Source: Sipunculus nudus (taxonomy: Eukaryota; Annelida; Sipuncula; Golfingiida; Sipunculidae). Taken from it: DNA of 64,000 nucleotides. Numbering within the stretch: position 1 is the first letter of the stretch; each line of letters starts with the position of its first letter. The stretch is taken from the NCBI GenBank assembly GCA_026874595.1, contig CM049309.1, forward strand, positions 15,950,576 through 16,014,575, in the 5' to 3' direction. Position numbers and translations under genes: made by a program. Under the pieces are notes generated by a model. It did not search any database, was not told the origin of the DNA, and saw nothing but the letters and a program-made list of their open reading frames with translations. Below, piece after piece: positions 1 through 12,840 of this stretch.

Positions 1-1605
1 TGAAAGAAAAGTTCATTAATATGTTTATCATTAAAAAGAACTCTGTATCAATTGTAAAATAATGTTTAGCGGGTTTACTATAAATGAAAAACAACTTTGG
101 AAATAGTTTGGATTATGGGGGTTTTCCAGGTATACTTATATGCTACTTCAAAGAGGTAAATTATCGGGGACTAATTCCAGGCAGCTTAACATGCTGTAAA
201 ATGGGGGGGGGGGGGGGGACAATATACAAACACGAATGATACCGTAACAGACGATTCTATTATAATTTTAAAGTGCAACTGAATTAATATATTTAATGTA
301 GATGAAGCTTTGCAGGAAAGTGCTGACTATTTTCAAGGTCGGTATATTTGGGGGGCAACCCCAATATACTCATTTTGTTCTATGCTTGGAGCTTTGTAGA
401 AAAGCGTTGAATTTTTTAGAGGTTTGTATGGGATTTCAAACCGCCCTGTTAATCAATACCCTCTTGTTAACATTTATATTGTGATACAATTATACTGTGT
501 GACAAATTTAAAATAAATTACAATTAAGTATAAGGTTTTTTTAAAAAAATATTGTATTATGTTTCCGGTATAGGTTACTCCTAAACTTAGTTCAGATATA
601 AGATAATTCATAGTAAACTTAGAAATGGAACCAATCTCTGTAAAACCAATTATTTATATCATTCATGTCCAATATATAAATATTATTCTCTGAATAGCAT
701 AGGGATGATCACAATGACAATCCCTCTCCCCCATTCCCCCTGTATTGCCCCCCCCCCTCAGAATATACAGAACACGGTAATTCTTCCCATCTAAAACTAT
801 AGGATACACTGCACCCCTTAATTAAATTTTAAAAAAAAATCTTTAAATTTTAACGACTCAATGATATATACATGTTCTTTAAGATTTGGTTCAATTAATG
901 AATTAAGGCCCCTAATGAATTAAACCTTTCTATGGCGACATATATCCCTGTTCCGCTGAGGTGAACATCTGCGATAATCACCATCTTTAAAGCAGATGAT
1001 ACAGGGTTCCAAGAATGTGAATGATAATACTTATATGCAACTTTTTAAACACCCTATTCTGATGCACCTTGGCGCTGTACAATATATAAATGATATGTTC
1101 CCACTAAGAACATCAAATGTTACAAAATATATGCCATAATTTTTAAATATGCCTGTTTAAATAGACATTTATTTATTTATTTTTGTATTTCTGTTATGGT
1201 ACGCAAATTGCAGCTCTTAGAGCTCGCGCTAGTCAGTATACCTCAATCGGGTACCTTTGAACAAGATTATTGCTATTTACGGTATCTACCGCTGTTGCCT
1301 CTCAGCGCCATCTAGTATTCGAACGTTGAACGATTTAGAAATTTAAGAAATCTTTTTTTTTCGATAAAACGTTAGCTTTAATCATATTTCAGCTCTACGC
1401 AATGATGAAGCGTTATGTATTCTCGTTGGCAATCCACTCAAATGTATGCGAATATTCAAAGGAATTATGCTGAGATGCAATAGCGGTTTTTATTGATAGT
1501 GAAGACATGTCTTGAGGTACCACATTAGTTTACTAATGATATATACATTTGCCGCAGCCTATTAGTTAAATATTTTGGAAATCCATGGATCAAAATATTT
1601 GCTTG
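1..1605. other. AT-rich non-coding stretch
   Basis: No recognisable gene or repeat family was seen here. It is AT-rich and holds two homopolymers, G16 at 203-218 and C10 at 748-757. The one short open frame (302-484) shows no familiar motif and is treated as chance. Confidence 0.6.
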
Positions 1606-1619
1606 ATCGAGTTAAGAAA

Positions 1620-1935
1620 GACCGGCTTCTGTGATCAAGGGGTAAACAGGACGCAAAAGCTTTGAGTTCGAATCTAAGCTGAGGAGCGGTGTCATTTCCA
1701 ACTCTGGTTGAGCAATCTGCTGGCTCAATCAGAAGGTTGTGCCCTAAAAACCGTGTTTCGCCCACAAGCGAGTTGGTCTTACATGGGTTCCTCAGTAGCA
1801 CAACCCAGCAATAGGTTGATTACAAACCCAGGACCCGCAGGTGCGGTTGTTAATGGGCCTAGTTAACACTTGGATATGAATGAGCGGAAACGTGTGCTAC
1901 CGCCCTATCACACAGTCCGAAACCGAAAAGATATT
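1620..1935 (+). mobile_element. tRNA-derived SINE, copy 1
   Basis: A tRNA-like head begins near 1620. It has an A-box-like stretch around 1634-1647 (GATCAAGGGGTAA) and a clear B box GAGTTCGAATCT at 1664-1675. The body downstream contains CAGCAATA, then CCCAGGACCCGCAGGTGCGGT. This is recognisably shared with the minus-strand SINE at 20222-20545, where the same block reads CAGCAATGG ... CAGGACCCACGAGTGCGGT. The head is also shared with the copy at 23951-24135. Three independent copies with a common head and body argue for a SINE rather than a tRNA gene. The anticodon arm is degraded, so it is not a functional tRNA. Transcription by RNA polymerase III is inferred from the boxes only. The exact 3' end is uncertain. 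Confidence 0.75.
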
Positions 1936-2929
1936 CTGCATAGGTACATATATAGGATAGATTAAAAGTGGAGACGGTTACCTCCACCAAAGCGCAACGA
2001 ATATTAAACAAACAGTTTAGAAAGTTTCATTGATTGCAAGCTCAGCTGGCAAATTGAAAGTTTGCACTGTTATCTAACAAGGTACATGTTTAATGATCAT
2101 CCCGGACTATGATATTTGAACCTCTTTAAACCCGTTCTCTCCTTCTCTGTTCATGTTGTGCCTTGAACAAAACTTTTTTGTACAATGGTTTTTATTTGGT
2201 CCCACCATAAAGGCTTTGCCAATTAAAGGTGCATACCTGTTTTAAAGTTCTCCAAGGACACCGTTATAATTCCAAGGCATATATTTCAATAACTTATAAT
2301 CTGCCATTCTTTTTAAAATATTCAATTGTCAGTAATTTTATTGAAACTAACTTGAATCTTCCAGAATATCATAATAATTTCCTATTCAAGGTGATTTTTT
2401 TTTTACTTTACGACCTGGTGAAATTAATTAATTACTCTGTAGATAATCATTAAACTTCGGGAAAAAATCAACCTTTATCATAATACATGGTAAAATCATT
2501 CTGATTGGATGAACGGGATCATTTACTGTATAGCTATAGGGAAATAATACCTGATTTCATACCAATATTAATAATATTTAATTAAATCAAGATAATACGT
2601 TTTAGCCTTTCCTGATTTCGAACACAGTAAGAGAATAATAAGTGTGGTTTACAATTGACATTTTTTATTACCATGGAAATTAAAATGTTTTACTTTATGG
2701 ATACAAAAACGATCTGTATAACTGATTAAAGCTTTAAACTTTAAAGATTGAATTTTTTTTTTCTTTCAAAACTTATACCAATGTGAAGGACATGACGAAG
2801 AGGATGGTTCTAAGAATAAGTGAACTCACGCAAATGATGCAGAATACAGTGGCAAATGTATCCAATTTCCTAGAAGTATTCAAATTGCGCAGGGTAATAT
2901 AAGAAAAAATATCCAGGCATCCTCTGTTT
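1936..2929. other. AT-rich non-coding stretch
   Basis: No gene, tandem repeat or shared dispersed repeat was recognised. A frame at 2229-2453 has no domain signature and ordinary AT-rich composition. Confidence 0.5.
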
Positions 2930-3638
2930 TTTATATTGCGAAATAGTGAAAACCTGTTATCCCCCCTATGCCTACCGAGTTTCGGAGATAAACAATTTTC
3001 ACGAACTTTCGCATTTTCTCTAAGCTATGGCTTATGCGCGTTTTCTAAGAATTTAATATCCAAAAATATCATCTAGGCTTGGTCTATAAAAAGTATTATT
3101 CCGCCCTAAACATTGCCGATACACGCCGCTTTGCCACCAAACTCTCTCCAAAGATATACTCTCGACTGTGCACTGTCCTCGGTGTACTTTCGTGTCGTAT
3201 CCTCGAGCCCTTACAGAACCATGATAGGTTTATTTCTCCCAAAAACCATTTTGTAAAAAGCATTTTGTAAACACATGTCATCCTAAGAAGCAAGAAGTCG
3301 AGCAAGAGGGTCGCGAGGCATCCTTCCGCCTGAGGTTTTTACTCAGAACGAACCTCTTTCAAATAAGCATTGTGAGATGGCCTGTACTCCTTGTCTTAAC
3401 TGTAAAACTTTAATATAAAAATTTGTTACAATTCAAAGAAACAATCTTTGTTTACATGTCACATGCGTATGTATGCTTACAAAATATTACTTATTCCGTG
3501 AAGTTCTCAAAACAAAAACAAGCATGTTCATGTGATTTGCCTTGAAATAATTCCTGCCCAATATATTTGAACGGACTACATCACCTCTTCACTACAATTA
3601 TACCAACGTCCCTTGTGCAATATAAAGCCCTGTAGAAT
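2930..3638 (+). repeat. Dispersed repeat 'family X', copy 1, left part
   Basis: The stretch near 2950-3030 (AAAACCTGTTATCCC ... TTTTCACGAACTTTCGCATTTT) matches the reverse complement of 34965-35050. The stretch from about 3300 to 3605 (CTTCCGCC..AGG, GAACGAACCTCTTT, CTTGTCTTAACTGTAAAACTTT, ACAAAATATTACTTA, CCTCTTCACTACA) matches 58580-58870 directly. Its first part also matches 34245-34350 in reverse complement. Collinearity across three loci shows an old interspersed repeat of unknown class. It is interrupted at about 3638 by the foldback element and resumes near 4487. Confidence 0.7.
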
Positions 3639-3639
3639 T

Positions 3640-4486
3640 AGTAAATAATGTTATTTTATTCTGTAAAATTTTCAAAAAGATTTTTGCAACTTTTTTTTCA
3701 AAACTCTGGAGCATAATGTAACTAAAGAATTGATGTTTGCATTTTTTTTTCTTAAGCCATCTTGGCAAAATGGGCGCCATTTTAAAACCCGGGCGATATA
3801 TCACCTGAAAACAGCCATCATTATAGACAGGGCTAACCCAAGAACAATGCTAATAAATTATGCAAATTTGACAAATTATTTAGATTAAAGGTAGTGGTCT
3901 TTTTATAAGAACATCCTAAAGGAAAGAGTTACTTACTATTTCATTTATTGTTTTTATTATTGTGTATTGTTTTCATTTTTTAAGTTAATTTACATATTAG
4001 CTTCATTTACCACGTTTTATTAATTAAGAATATGATTTTATATAAATTAACTTTGTATTGGTCAGTTTGAATATTTTATACTCGAAATATTTTACTCTTC
4101 CTATAAAAAGCTAATGATCGATAGATTTATTTATTATATAATTAATTATTCAAATATTTAGGTATGCAAATTTATGCTAATTATCTCATGAAAGATGTAA
4201 ACTACAACACTTTTGGTAGCAAAAATCAATTCTACAGGTAAAATTGCCCCTGATTCAACTGAGAAACGTTTTCAATGGGGGATTATCAAATTAATATCGG
4301 GTTAGCCCTGTCTATAATGGCTGTTTTCCAGTCAAATATAGCTTATGTAACAATATGGCCGCCAATAATCCAAGATGGTGGAAAAAAAACCAATTCAAAC
4401 ATCGATTTTTACCTGCATGTATGTTTACAAAAATCTGTATGAAAAAATTCAACAGAATCCATAATTTAGACACAATCGCATACACT
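3640..4486. mobile_element. Foldback/MITE-like element with long terminal inverted repeats
   Basis: Positions 3723-3840 and 4298-4420 are inverted copies of each other. The innermost match is GACAGGGCTAACCC (left) against GGGTTAGCCCTGTC (right); farther out are AAAACAGCCAT against ATGGCTGTTTT, and CCATCTTGG against CCAAGATGG. Weaker similarity continues outward to about 3640 and 4486, so each arm is roughly 200 bp. The ~455-bp centre is AT-rich and has no transposase frame. The family X repeat is interrupted exactly here, while the copy at 58580-58990 is uninterrupted, so this is an insertion. The superfamily cannot be named because the target duplication is not clear. Confidence 0.75.
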
Positions 4487-4560
4487 ACATTGTGAGTGGC
4501 AGATTTTGACGTCCGCTGACCCTGGCCAGGCGAGTCATACTCTTGTTAGTCCTATTCTAC
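4487..4560 (+). repeat. Dispersed repeat 'family X', copy 1, right part
   Basis: The sequence around CATTGTGAGTGGCAGATTTTGAC matches CATTGTAGGGGTCAGATTTTGAC at about 58897-58920, and GAGTCATAC matches GAGTCGTAC. This resumes the repeat broken by the foldback insertion. Confidence 0.55.
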
Positions 4561-5344
4561 GTTTGCAATGGGAGAGAGGAACCCAATCAGATTCTGGTTA
4601 TGAGCTACGGACGCAAGTACTTTCATTTTCCTTTGTTCTTCCCCGGCGTACACTTGTTATGAAGTACAAATAATCCTGATATGGACTACCTGCTGTTGAA
4701 TCATTCTTTATTGGTTTCCCTCAAAGAATCGATGAGAATGGGAGGTTGACTCCAGGGCATAAATACTTCACAAAAATGACATTTCCCTTTTTTCTATACA
4801 GACTTTAAGTGTACGGTTGAAAGATATACTTGACATTACAGGGTAATTCCTATGTGGGAGAATAGTTCCACGTCTATCAACTTTACCTGGTCTCTCCAAA
4901 GTAGATCGCTTATAACTCAGGTCCTTTTTTGTTAAGATGTGATTATTGTGATTTTAAGGTAACAATGGCATTAGTTTATTTTTTTTCTCGAGGCTGGCCT
5001 TGTGTGATTGACCGATCGTGATTAAGCAATATCTGTTCATGATTGGACAAGAAAATTGAGAATTTGATGCCGCTTTATCCTTCATAACTGTCGACACCCA
5101 CCTAAAAATTAAAAACTTGATTCAAGATAATCACAATAAGGAACTAATATAGAAAATCTTTGGAAATGTTTAATACAGAATTATTTGAGGGTACCATGTC
5201 CTAATGATGTGTTGATGGTTTTTGAAATTGCATGCTGATCAGATAAGAATAAAACGTTGTACAAGAATATTTACTTGACCTGATTAGTTGTATGAATACT
5301 CTTTGCGAGGAACAATTTTGCAAAATTTGTCTCACATATTTTTG
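4561..5344. other. Non-coding, nothing recognised
   Basis: No repeat or coding signature was identified in this AT-rich stretch. Confidence 0.45.
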
Positions 5345-5985
5345 GCAGACCGGTGGTCGCACGAAGAGGGCACCTTCCTGCGACCCCCCTCACGTGACCT
5401 GGTATGCTTGAGTGGTTGCTTCGTGCAACCTGTGTTGGCAAAGCGTGGTCGCACGAAGCCGGGGCGTCACAGGCGGCCGCGGTACTCACCTAATATGTGA
5501 TAGATGGAAAGAAAAATGTTAACCTATTTCGCCTCGTGAGTGGTATACGTTGTGCACTTCATTCTAAGTTATTAACAAATCATCCTTACATTACATCACT
5601 CTCACACGCATTCTTTTATTGCAACGGAACAAGGTTATCGTCGAAGACGCCATAAAACTCTGATGTTGATTGACACGACTCAATGGTGTCGGTACTTAAT
5701 TAACAGTAGCATGGTTGCAAAAACAAAAACGCACGCTAAACAAACGTGTAAGAACAAACAAAGGTCTCATAATTGAAAAAAAATAGAAAATAATGGTGTC
5801 AGTGCTTAATTAACGCTAAGCAAAACCTTAAGTGATTACACGGTGGACTTTACTAGTATCGGTCATGTCACGTAACACCGTAGGCTCAGGCCAGGGTTCA
5901 CGAAGCCAAATAATCCAGGCAGGAAAATTCCGGGAAAATTGCACGTTACACCGGATGTTATAGGGGGGTCGCACGAGGGAAGCAC
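5345..5985. repeat. GTCGCACGA-motif region
   Basis: GGTCGCACGA occurs near 5354, 5444 and 5967, and a short stem GGTTGC-TTCGT-GCAACC lies near 5413-5429. Local GC content is higher than in the flanks. The repeated motif in both halves suggests the ends of an unidentified element about 600 bp long, but no clean terminal inverted repeat or target duplication was established. Confidence 0.3.
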
Positions 5986-8160
5986 GCCGATATTTTTATT
6001 TCGAGTCTCATGATCGTGATATCAATTAATAAAATTAAAACTTTCCCCTTTGTGAACCAGGGGCCATCAAGCTAACACATTTATACATTAGCACTGCAAT
6101 AGAATATGTATAGCGTTGTTGTACATTCATCCATCTCATTTCATTTACTAGGATCATAGAATTTATATTCCTATGGTAGTGTTTTTGTTATAAATTAGGC
6201 AGCTCTGTTTTGTATCCTTTGTACCTTATTTTTTTAGCAGACGACAAGTAACAACTCCACATGTTTAGGCCAATGTCAATATGTAGTTGAATAACTGTCA
6301 CATAAACCTTGGTCAATGATGACAGAGAAAGAACATTTGATATACGGTATAGAAATCCTATCTTTGGAGACAGTTTTATGCATAATGAGTTAAATGTGAT
6401 CTCAAGGGTAAATTAGCATCTATTATCACACCAGGTAAATTAGTCTCATCAGAACAAGGCAAAGTTGAATCAAAAATTGATATCTGGAGTTTCTTATCAG
6501 CATTCCTTTTGGAATTACTTATACATGACATAAGATTTGTTATAATTTAAAGTGAGAAGGTTTTCTTCACACAGAGTTGTTCATTGGTCCACAGTTCGCT
6601 ATAAATTAATCTAAGCTTCTTTAGCACTAATAAAAATAAAATTAATAAATAAATAAAATTTGCCTTATTTCGATTTAGGTGGAAATCTATCACGGCTGCA
6701 TTGATCAAATGCGAATAATTTAAATAGGGATTTATCCCGGATATGTATGAAGCAACAACATGATTTGTTACACGTTTGCTTGCTTTTGATCGGGGAACAA
6801 ATTGTCCACACAGAAATTGCCCACGCCTGAAGAGTGCTTTGTATAACTTTGATACAATTTATTACAATTACCATCGCTATAGCAATCATTATCATTATGT
6901 TAAGTTTTATATTTTAATTATTATTATTATTATTACTTTTAAGGTAAGGGTTTGATAAGGGCACATGTCGGAGAGTCTTAAGCTGGAACTATCTTCGATA
7001 GTGTATGGGGCCAAGAGACCCGTATCTCGAAAGTAGGAAGAAACCGGAGGAACGCGCCCATATATATTATTATTATTATAAGTAGTAGAAGTAGTAGTGT
7101 TAGTGCCACCAATGTCAGTTATAACACAATTTATTATCATTACAAGAAGATAACACAGTTTTGTGTTTATTCACAACAGACAGAATTCGCCTAGAAATCC
7201 TGTTCATTTGTTGGCTGATTATAACCCATTCTCATCCACAACGTAATCACAAGAAATTCAGACCAGAGAAAGCACGGAAAATCAGTCGGACGCACATTTT
7301 AATGTCTGCTCTCTGACTGATTAATCTTATTGCTCTTGAAGAAAACCATGTAAATCTGAACTGAGCATTTCTAGAACATTTTCGCAGATTGGGATCATTA
7401 ATTAACACAAATGATTAATTTCCGCCTCATTGACAATGGCACGGATTATCTCAACCTATACAAATCAAGATAAAGAATCGAAAAACTACACTTAAATGAA
7501 TTCATCTTCAAGTTGCTAAGGATAATTAATTATATAATTTTAAAACTTCTTTTTTGTCTAAAATAATTATACTATTTTAATTAACTATTTTATTGAAATG
7601 AAAATACTCCCTAAAATCTGTTTGCGTTCTTTTATTCGGCCAATATACTCCAAGGTTCATACGTGAAAAATTCCCCAAACACGTATTTGCATTTACCTAT
7701 TCGGCCCATATTCCGAGGTTCATTCGTGCATAAGTGACTCTACATTTTTGAATATTCATTGATATCTTTCTTTAATCCGGATCATGTGCCTCTTCAACAC
7801 CAAAATCTAATCGATTCTTCATTGGCCCGAAATGCCTTGAAAATTTATGAGATTCATGACTGCGTGAGTTATGTTGTGATCAAACCAACACACTAACACA
7901 CACACACGAACGAGGATGAACTCATACCATCCTGGCAGGGGGTAAAAAGAGATTGCATAAAAACGTAAACCCGGCAAAATAAAAACACTTAGTATTTTAG
8001 TCACTAAAATCAGCATTAATCTGAAAATTATTGATTTTAATCAAACATTCTACCAAAAACGTGCGCAAGACCGAAAAAAATTTGGCCACTTGTCACAGCC
8101 GTAATTTAAACAGATACACGTGAGTAATGCGGTTCTCATAGATGGAAGGAGGTAACCAAA
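5986..8160. other. AT-rich non-coding stretch with minor repeats
   Basis: It holds a short TTA microsatellite near 6917-6936 and a two-copy ~67-bp direct repeat (TATTCGGCC..ATA..CC.AGGTTCAT.CGTG at about 7632 and 7698). No gene-like frame or named element was recognised. Confidence 0.45.
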
Positions 8161-8166
8161 GACAAG

Positions 8167-8455
8167 GTGAGTTTATTACATAATAAAAAAATAGGTCGTT
8201 TTGTTTCACCACGAGCATCGTCCCCGACAATATTTAATGACCTCGTTATGAAGAGACGCCTCCTCCGAAGTGCTTGCCTCATGACCAGTGTAGCCATTTC
8301 AGGTTATCCCCGCGCCAATTTTCGGGGGTTTGGGGGGGGGGGGGGGAGAGGAGGTGATAAATCTCCTTTCATTGTTAAATGGTGGAAGGACCGACGGACG
8401 GACGGCCAGACGGACTACGTTATAGCTCATATGACTCTTAGTCACCTGAGCTAAA
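8167..8455 (+). mobile_element. Hairpin-ended non-autonomous element, copy 1
   Basis: The right end is a GGACGGACGG-type run (about 8391-8416) followed by the imperfect hairpin AGCTCATATGACT-CTT-AGTCACCTGAGCT at 8424-8452 and then AAAA. The same arrangement ends the element at 29085-30375. An inverted version begins at 24154. A G15 tract lies at 8332-8346. The left boundary is uncertain. No protein is encoded, so mobilisation would depend on enzymes supplied in trans. Confidence 0.5.
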
Positions 8456-9493
8456 ACGCAAAAAAATATAATTTTCAAATAACGATCATTTAAATTTTGT
8501 AGTGCATGCTTGCACGGCAATGAGAAATATATCAAACGGAAAACACTTTGCCCGATCAATTTATATAATATAAATATAAAGATATACCACTTTCTTTTAT
8601 TGATATTATATACTTGCAAATTTGAAGTGGAATATTAAATGAACTCTTCATCGCACATCGCCGAAAATTAGAATAAAATTTATTCATAACTTTTAGAGAT
8701 ATTTGTGCATAAACAATCAAACAAACAAACAAACAGAAAAACTAAACGACCATAGGTCGAACGCTTGCCGGAAGTTGAAATCACAAACAGACGAACAGAC
8801 AGAATAAACTTTCGGTTTTCTAACAATTTAGTGACTTTCAGAATATATGCGAAAACCAGCAAGCAGGCGAATTTGAGGACAACTGACAAACAGACAGACA
8901 TACTGACAAAGTGACACAAGATTTAGACCAGATGACTTTCCGAGATTATGAAGAAGACTCAGAGGAAAAAAACAAGCTATAGTTTCTGTAACTGAGGTTT
9001 ACAGTTTTGGAAATATGTCCAAAAATTGTTATGTTCGGGAGGTTCAAGTGCAGCGCCTCCTAGCGGCCATATCTGAAAAATGAAAGATTCGTTTCTGGAT
9101 ATTAATGTCAAACATAAGATATATCAGTTTCAAAATGATTCCTGCATAATTGTTGACTGTAGTCTATTACTAAGTGATATCTCGAAATATCTCGTTTAAC
9201 GAGATATTGTACGAGATATTGCAAGAATTTTAATATAATCAAATGACAATAATTAAATACTACCTGATGCAAAAAACTAGACCTCTCTAGCTTTAAAACT
9301 GACAAAGTTAGAAAAATAGGACCATTTATTATGACTCTTCCCCGAAAATATGTAACCATGGTTACGGCCAATTTGAGTCAGCTACACACGAGAAGAAAGG
9401 CCATGGAATGGCGATTAAAATGAGCTACAATTGAGGTAGATACGACTAATGGTGATAAAGATATGAAGAAAAAACCGTTATGCAAACTTTTGA

Positions 9494-9516
9494 TGACCTT
9501 GACCTTGACCTCTGAC
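9494..9516 (-). promoter_or_regulatory. Cluster of TGACCT nuclear-receptor-like half-sites
   Basis: TGACCTTGACCTTGACCTC reads on the minus strand as repeated AGGTCA half-sites with a TCAAGGTCA core. That core is the extended half-site bound by ERR/FTZ-F1-type receptors in animals. The sequence match is direct; any binding is inference, because the motif sits inside a repeat. Confidence 0.3.
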
Positions 9517-10898
9517 TAATATTGACAAAATTCAATAGGCTTCGGACACTTTTGGTTGTCCATCAACTGTGTAAGTTTGAAAGCGATCGCTACAAAACTG
9601 TGCATTGCGGGTGGAGACAGACAAACTAGACGATCAGAGGTCGAGCGTTTGCCGGAAGTTGACAGACAGACGGACAGACAGAACATATTGTGGGTTTTCT
9701 ATTATTTGAATGACCCTCAGCGTTTGCTGAGAGGTTGTGGCATGTAAAATGACATATCAGACAAAACAATGAGGAAGCCGACAAAGCTGACCACAAAAGA
9801 CGAACAGACAGACAAACTGACACATCTGTGATTACCAGACAAAAGTGCCGAAGGTAAAGAAGAGCAAAATTAGCGATAATTAATGTAGGTAAGGTTTATA
9901 ATTTTGGAGATATGGCGAAAACATGATATGTTGGGGAGGTGAAGGTACAGCGCCCCCTAGTGGCTATATCCGGGAAATGAAAAATCTGTTTTGAAATATT
10001 AGTGTAACACATAAGATGTACCAGTTTTAAAAGGATTCCTGAAAAAAACTGTGGCCTGTAGAATGATATATATGAGACGCAAGAACCAGGAAGTAGGCGG
10101 ATTTTAGGACAACTGACAAACAGACAGACACACTGACAAAGTGACACAAGATTGAGACCAGATGATATTACTAGGTCATGGAGAAGACTCAGAGAAAGAA
10201 AATAAGCCATAGTTTCTGTAATTGAGCCTTTGGGTTTTAGAGATATGGTAAATATAATGATATGTGTGTGAGGGTCATATGCAGCGCCACCTAGCGGCCA
10301 TATCCGGAAAATAAAAATAAATGTTTGAAAAAAAGGCATGATCAGTTTATGGAGAACACTCAGAGAAAAAAAATAAGCTATAGTTTATGTAATTGAGCTT
10401 TGGGTTTTAGAGATATGGCCAATGTTATGATATATGTGTGAGGGTCGTGTACAGCGCCCCCTAGCAGCCATATTCAAAAAATGAAAAAATAATTTCGAGA
10501 TATTAGTGTAGGACTTATGACATGTCAGTTTCAAAAAGATTCCTGCAATAATGTGGCCTTTGGCGCAAGATGAATGAAATCTCGAAATATCTCTATTCAC
10601 GAGATATTTTACAAGATACTGCAAGACTTTAATAAAATCTTGTAGTACTAGTTGAATGCTACCTTATGCAAAAAACTAGGTCTCTCTAGCTTTAAAACTG
10701 ACAAAGTTAGAAAAATAAGACCCCTTAATTTCGAATATCATGACTTTCCCCAAAAATTTTAACCATGGTTACGGCAAATTTGAGTCAGCTACACACCAGA
10801 TGACAGGCCTTGGAAAGACGATTAAAATGAGCTATTGCTGAAGTAGATACGACTAATAGTCACAAAGATATGAAGAAAAAACCGTTTTGAGAAGTTGA

Positions 10899-10919
10899 TG
10901 ACCTTGACCTTGACCTTTA
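10899..10919 (-). promoter_or_regulatory. Cluster of TGACCT nuclear-receptor-like half-sites
   Basis: This is the same module as at 9494: three consecutive TGACCTT units. It belongs to the composite repeat and has no adjacent gene. Confidence 0.3.
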
Positions 10920-11523
10920 ACTTATATTGACCAAAAACAATAGGGCACCTAGAATTTTGGTTGTCCATCATGCCTGAAAGTTTCAAGGTGATTGTGGCAA
11001 AAATGTGGCCAGGAGAGTGATGACAAACAAACTAGACGACCAGAGGTCGAACGCTTGCCGGAAGTGACCGGAAATAAGACAATGGGCTACCTTGAACTTC
11101 GGTTTTTCATCGTTCTTGTAAGTTTCAAGGTGATTGCTGCAAAATTGTGGCCTGTACTGTACTAAATGTCAGACAGAACATCAAGGCCGTTGTCAAAATT
11201 GACAACAACAGAGGAACAGACAGACATACTGACAAGGTGACACAAAGTCAACAAAAGTTGATCAAGCCATGATATGGGGAAAGGAAAGACAAACAAAATG
11301 ATCTTAGAATGAGGTTGATACGACCATTTTTGACCAAGTTATGAGAAAAATGAAATTTCGAGGTTTTTCGATGACCTTGACCTTAACCGTTGACCTATAT
11401 TAACCAAAAACAATAGGGCACCTAGAAATTTTGTTTTCCATTATCCCTGTAAGTTTCAAGGTGATTGTGGCAAAATTGTGGCCAGGAGAGTGATGACAAA
11501 CAAACAGACAGACAGACAGACAA

Positions 11524-11640
11524 ACAGACATACGCAACTGACCAATATGCTTGCCGAAATCTTTGATTCCGGCAAACAACAAACAGACATACGCAACTGA
11601 CCAATATGCTTGCTGAAATCTTTAATTCCGGCAAGCAACA
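11524..11640. repeat. Two tandem 59-bp units with a CTTGCCG stem-loop
   Basis: ACAGACATACGC starts at 11524 and again at 11583. Each unit contains CTTGCCGAAATC-TTT-GATTCCGGCAAG or a close variant, an inverted repeat that can form a ~12-bp stem. Three further copies lie at 16918-17100. Confidence 0.8.
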
Positions 11641-12755
11641 AACTAGACGACCATAGGTCGAACGCTTGCCGGAAATCGGAAGTGAAACACAGACAGACAG
11701 ACAGAACATATTGTAGGTTTTTTATCAATCGAATCGAATATGTGGCCCGTAGAATGACATATGAGACAAAAGAACTGGCAAGCAGACAAAGCTTACAACA
11801 AAAGACGAACAGAAAGACATACTGGCTTTGTGAGACAAGATTGACACCAGATGACTTTACCTAGTTATGGAGAAGATTCAAAGGAAGAAAATGAGTTATA
11901 TTTTATGTAATCTAGATTTATAGTTTTAGAGGTATGGCGAATTAATGATATACTTGGGAGGTTCGACTGTAGCGCCCTCTAGCGGACATATTCCGAAGAC
12001 GACAAATGCGTTTCGTCTTATTAGTGTATGACATGAGATGTCATACACTCAGAGGAAGGAAATAAGCTATAGTTTATGTAATTGAGGCTTAAAATTTTGG
12101 AGATATGGCCAAAATATGATATGTTGGGGAGGTTCGCATCCAGCGCCCACTAACGGCCCTATCCAAAAAATGAAAAAAAGAATACGAGATACTAGGGTAA
12201 GACTTGAAATATATCAGTTTTAAAAAGATTCCTGCAAAACTGTGGCCTCCAGGGCAAGATTAATGAAATCTCGAAATATCTCGTTTGATGAGATATCTTA
12301 CGAGATATTGCCAGACTTTTCATAAAATCATGAAGTACTAAACGATTGCTACCTAATGCACAAAACTAGACCTCTCTAGCATTAAAACTGACAAATAAGT
12401 CCATTGATTTTCAAATATGATAATTTTTTCCCCGAAAATGTGTTAGCATGGAAACGGCAAATTTGAGTCAAGTACCAACCAAAAGAAAGGCCATTGGATG
12501 ACAATTAAAATGAGCTATAGTTCAAGTAGATACGACTAATAGCTACAAAGATATGAAGACAAATCCGTTTTGTATACCTTTGACCTATTTGGACCAAAAA
12601 CAATAGGGCACCTAAAATTTTGGTTGTCCATCATCTCTGAAAGTTTCAAGGTGTTTGTGGCAAAATTGTGGCCAGGAGAGTGCAGACAAACAAACAAACA
12701 AACAGACAGACTAGATGACCAGAGGTCACGCGCTTGCCGGACATGGTAATAATAT

Positions 12756-12775
12756 AGACAGACAGACAGACAGAC

Positions 12776-12806
<31 letters not shown>

Positions 12807-12833
12807 TAGATAGACAGACAGACATTATTAGTG
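12756..12833. repeat. (GACA)n microsatellite
   Basis: About 19 near-perfect GACA units, with GAGA and GATA interruptions. Translations rich in CLSVCLSV come only from this tract. Confidence 0.9.
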
Positions 12834-12840
12834 TTATTAT

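Larger units (their letters stand above)
8670..12840. repeat. Degenerate composite repeat array (modules A-D)
   Basis: Four modules recur in similar order. Module A, (G)ACTAGACGACC.GAGGTCGAACGCTTGCCGGAAGT, is seen near 8740, 9623, 11030, 11640 and 12709. Module B, CAGCGCCCCCTAGYGGCCATATCC, is near 9049, 9949, 10278, 10450, 11970 and 12137. Module C, GAAATCTCGAAATATCTCG followed by CGAGATAT, is near 9177, 10578 and 12266. Module D, clustered TGACCT half-sites, is near 9494, 10899 and 11372. AGACAGACAGACA tracts separate them. All frames here (rich in Cys-Leu-Ser-Val) simply read GACA repeats. This looks like several rounds of tandem duplication of a ~1.2-1.6-kb ancestral unit, since diverged. 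A related unit sits at 15835-17105. Confidence 0.7.
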
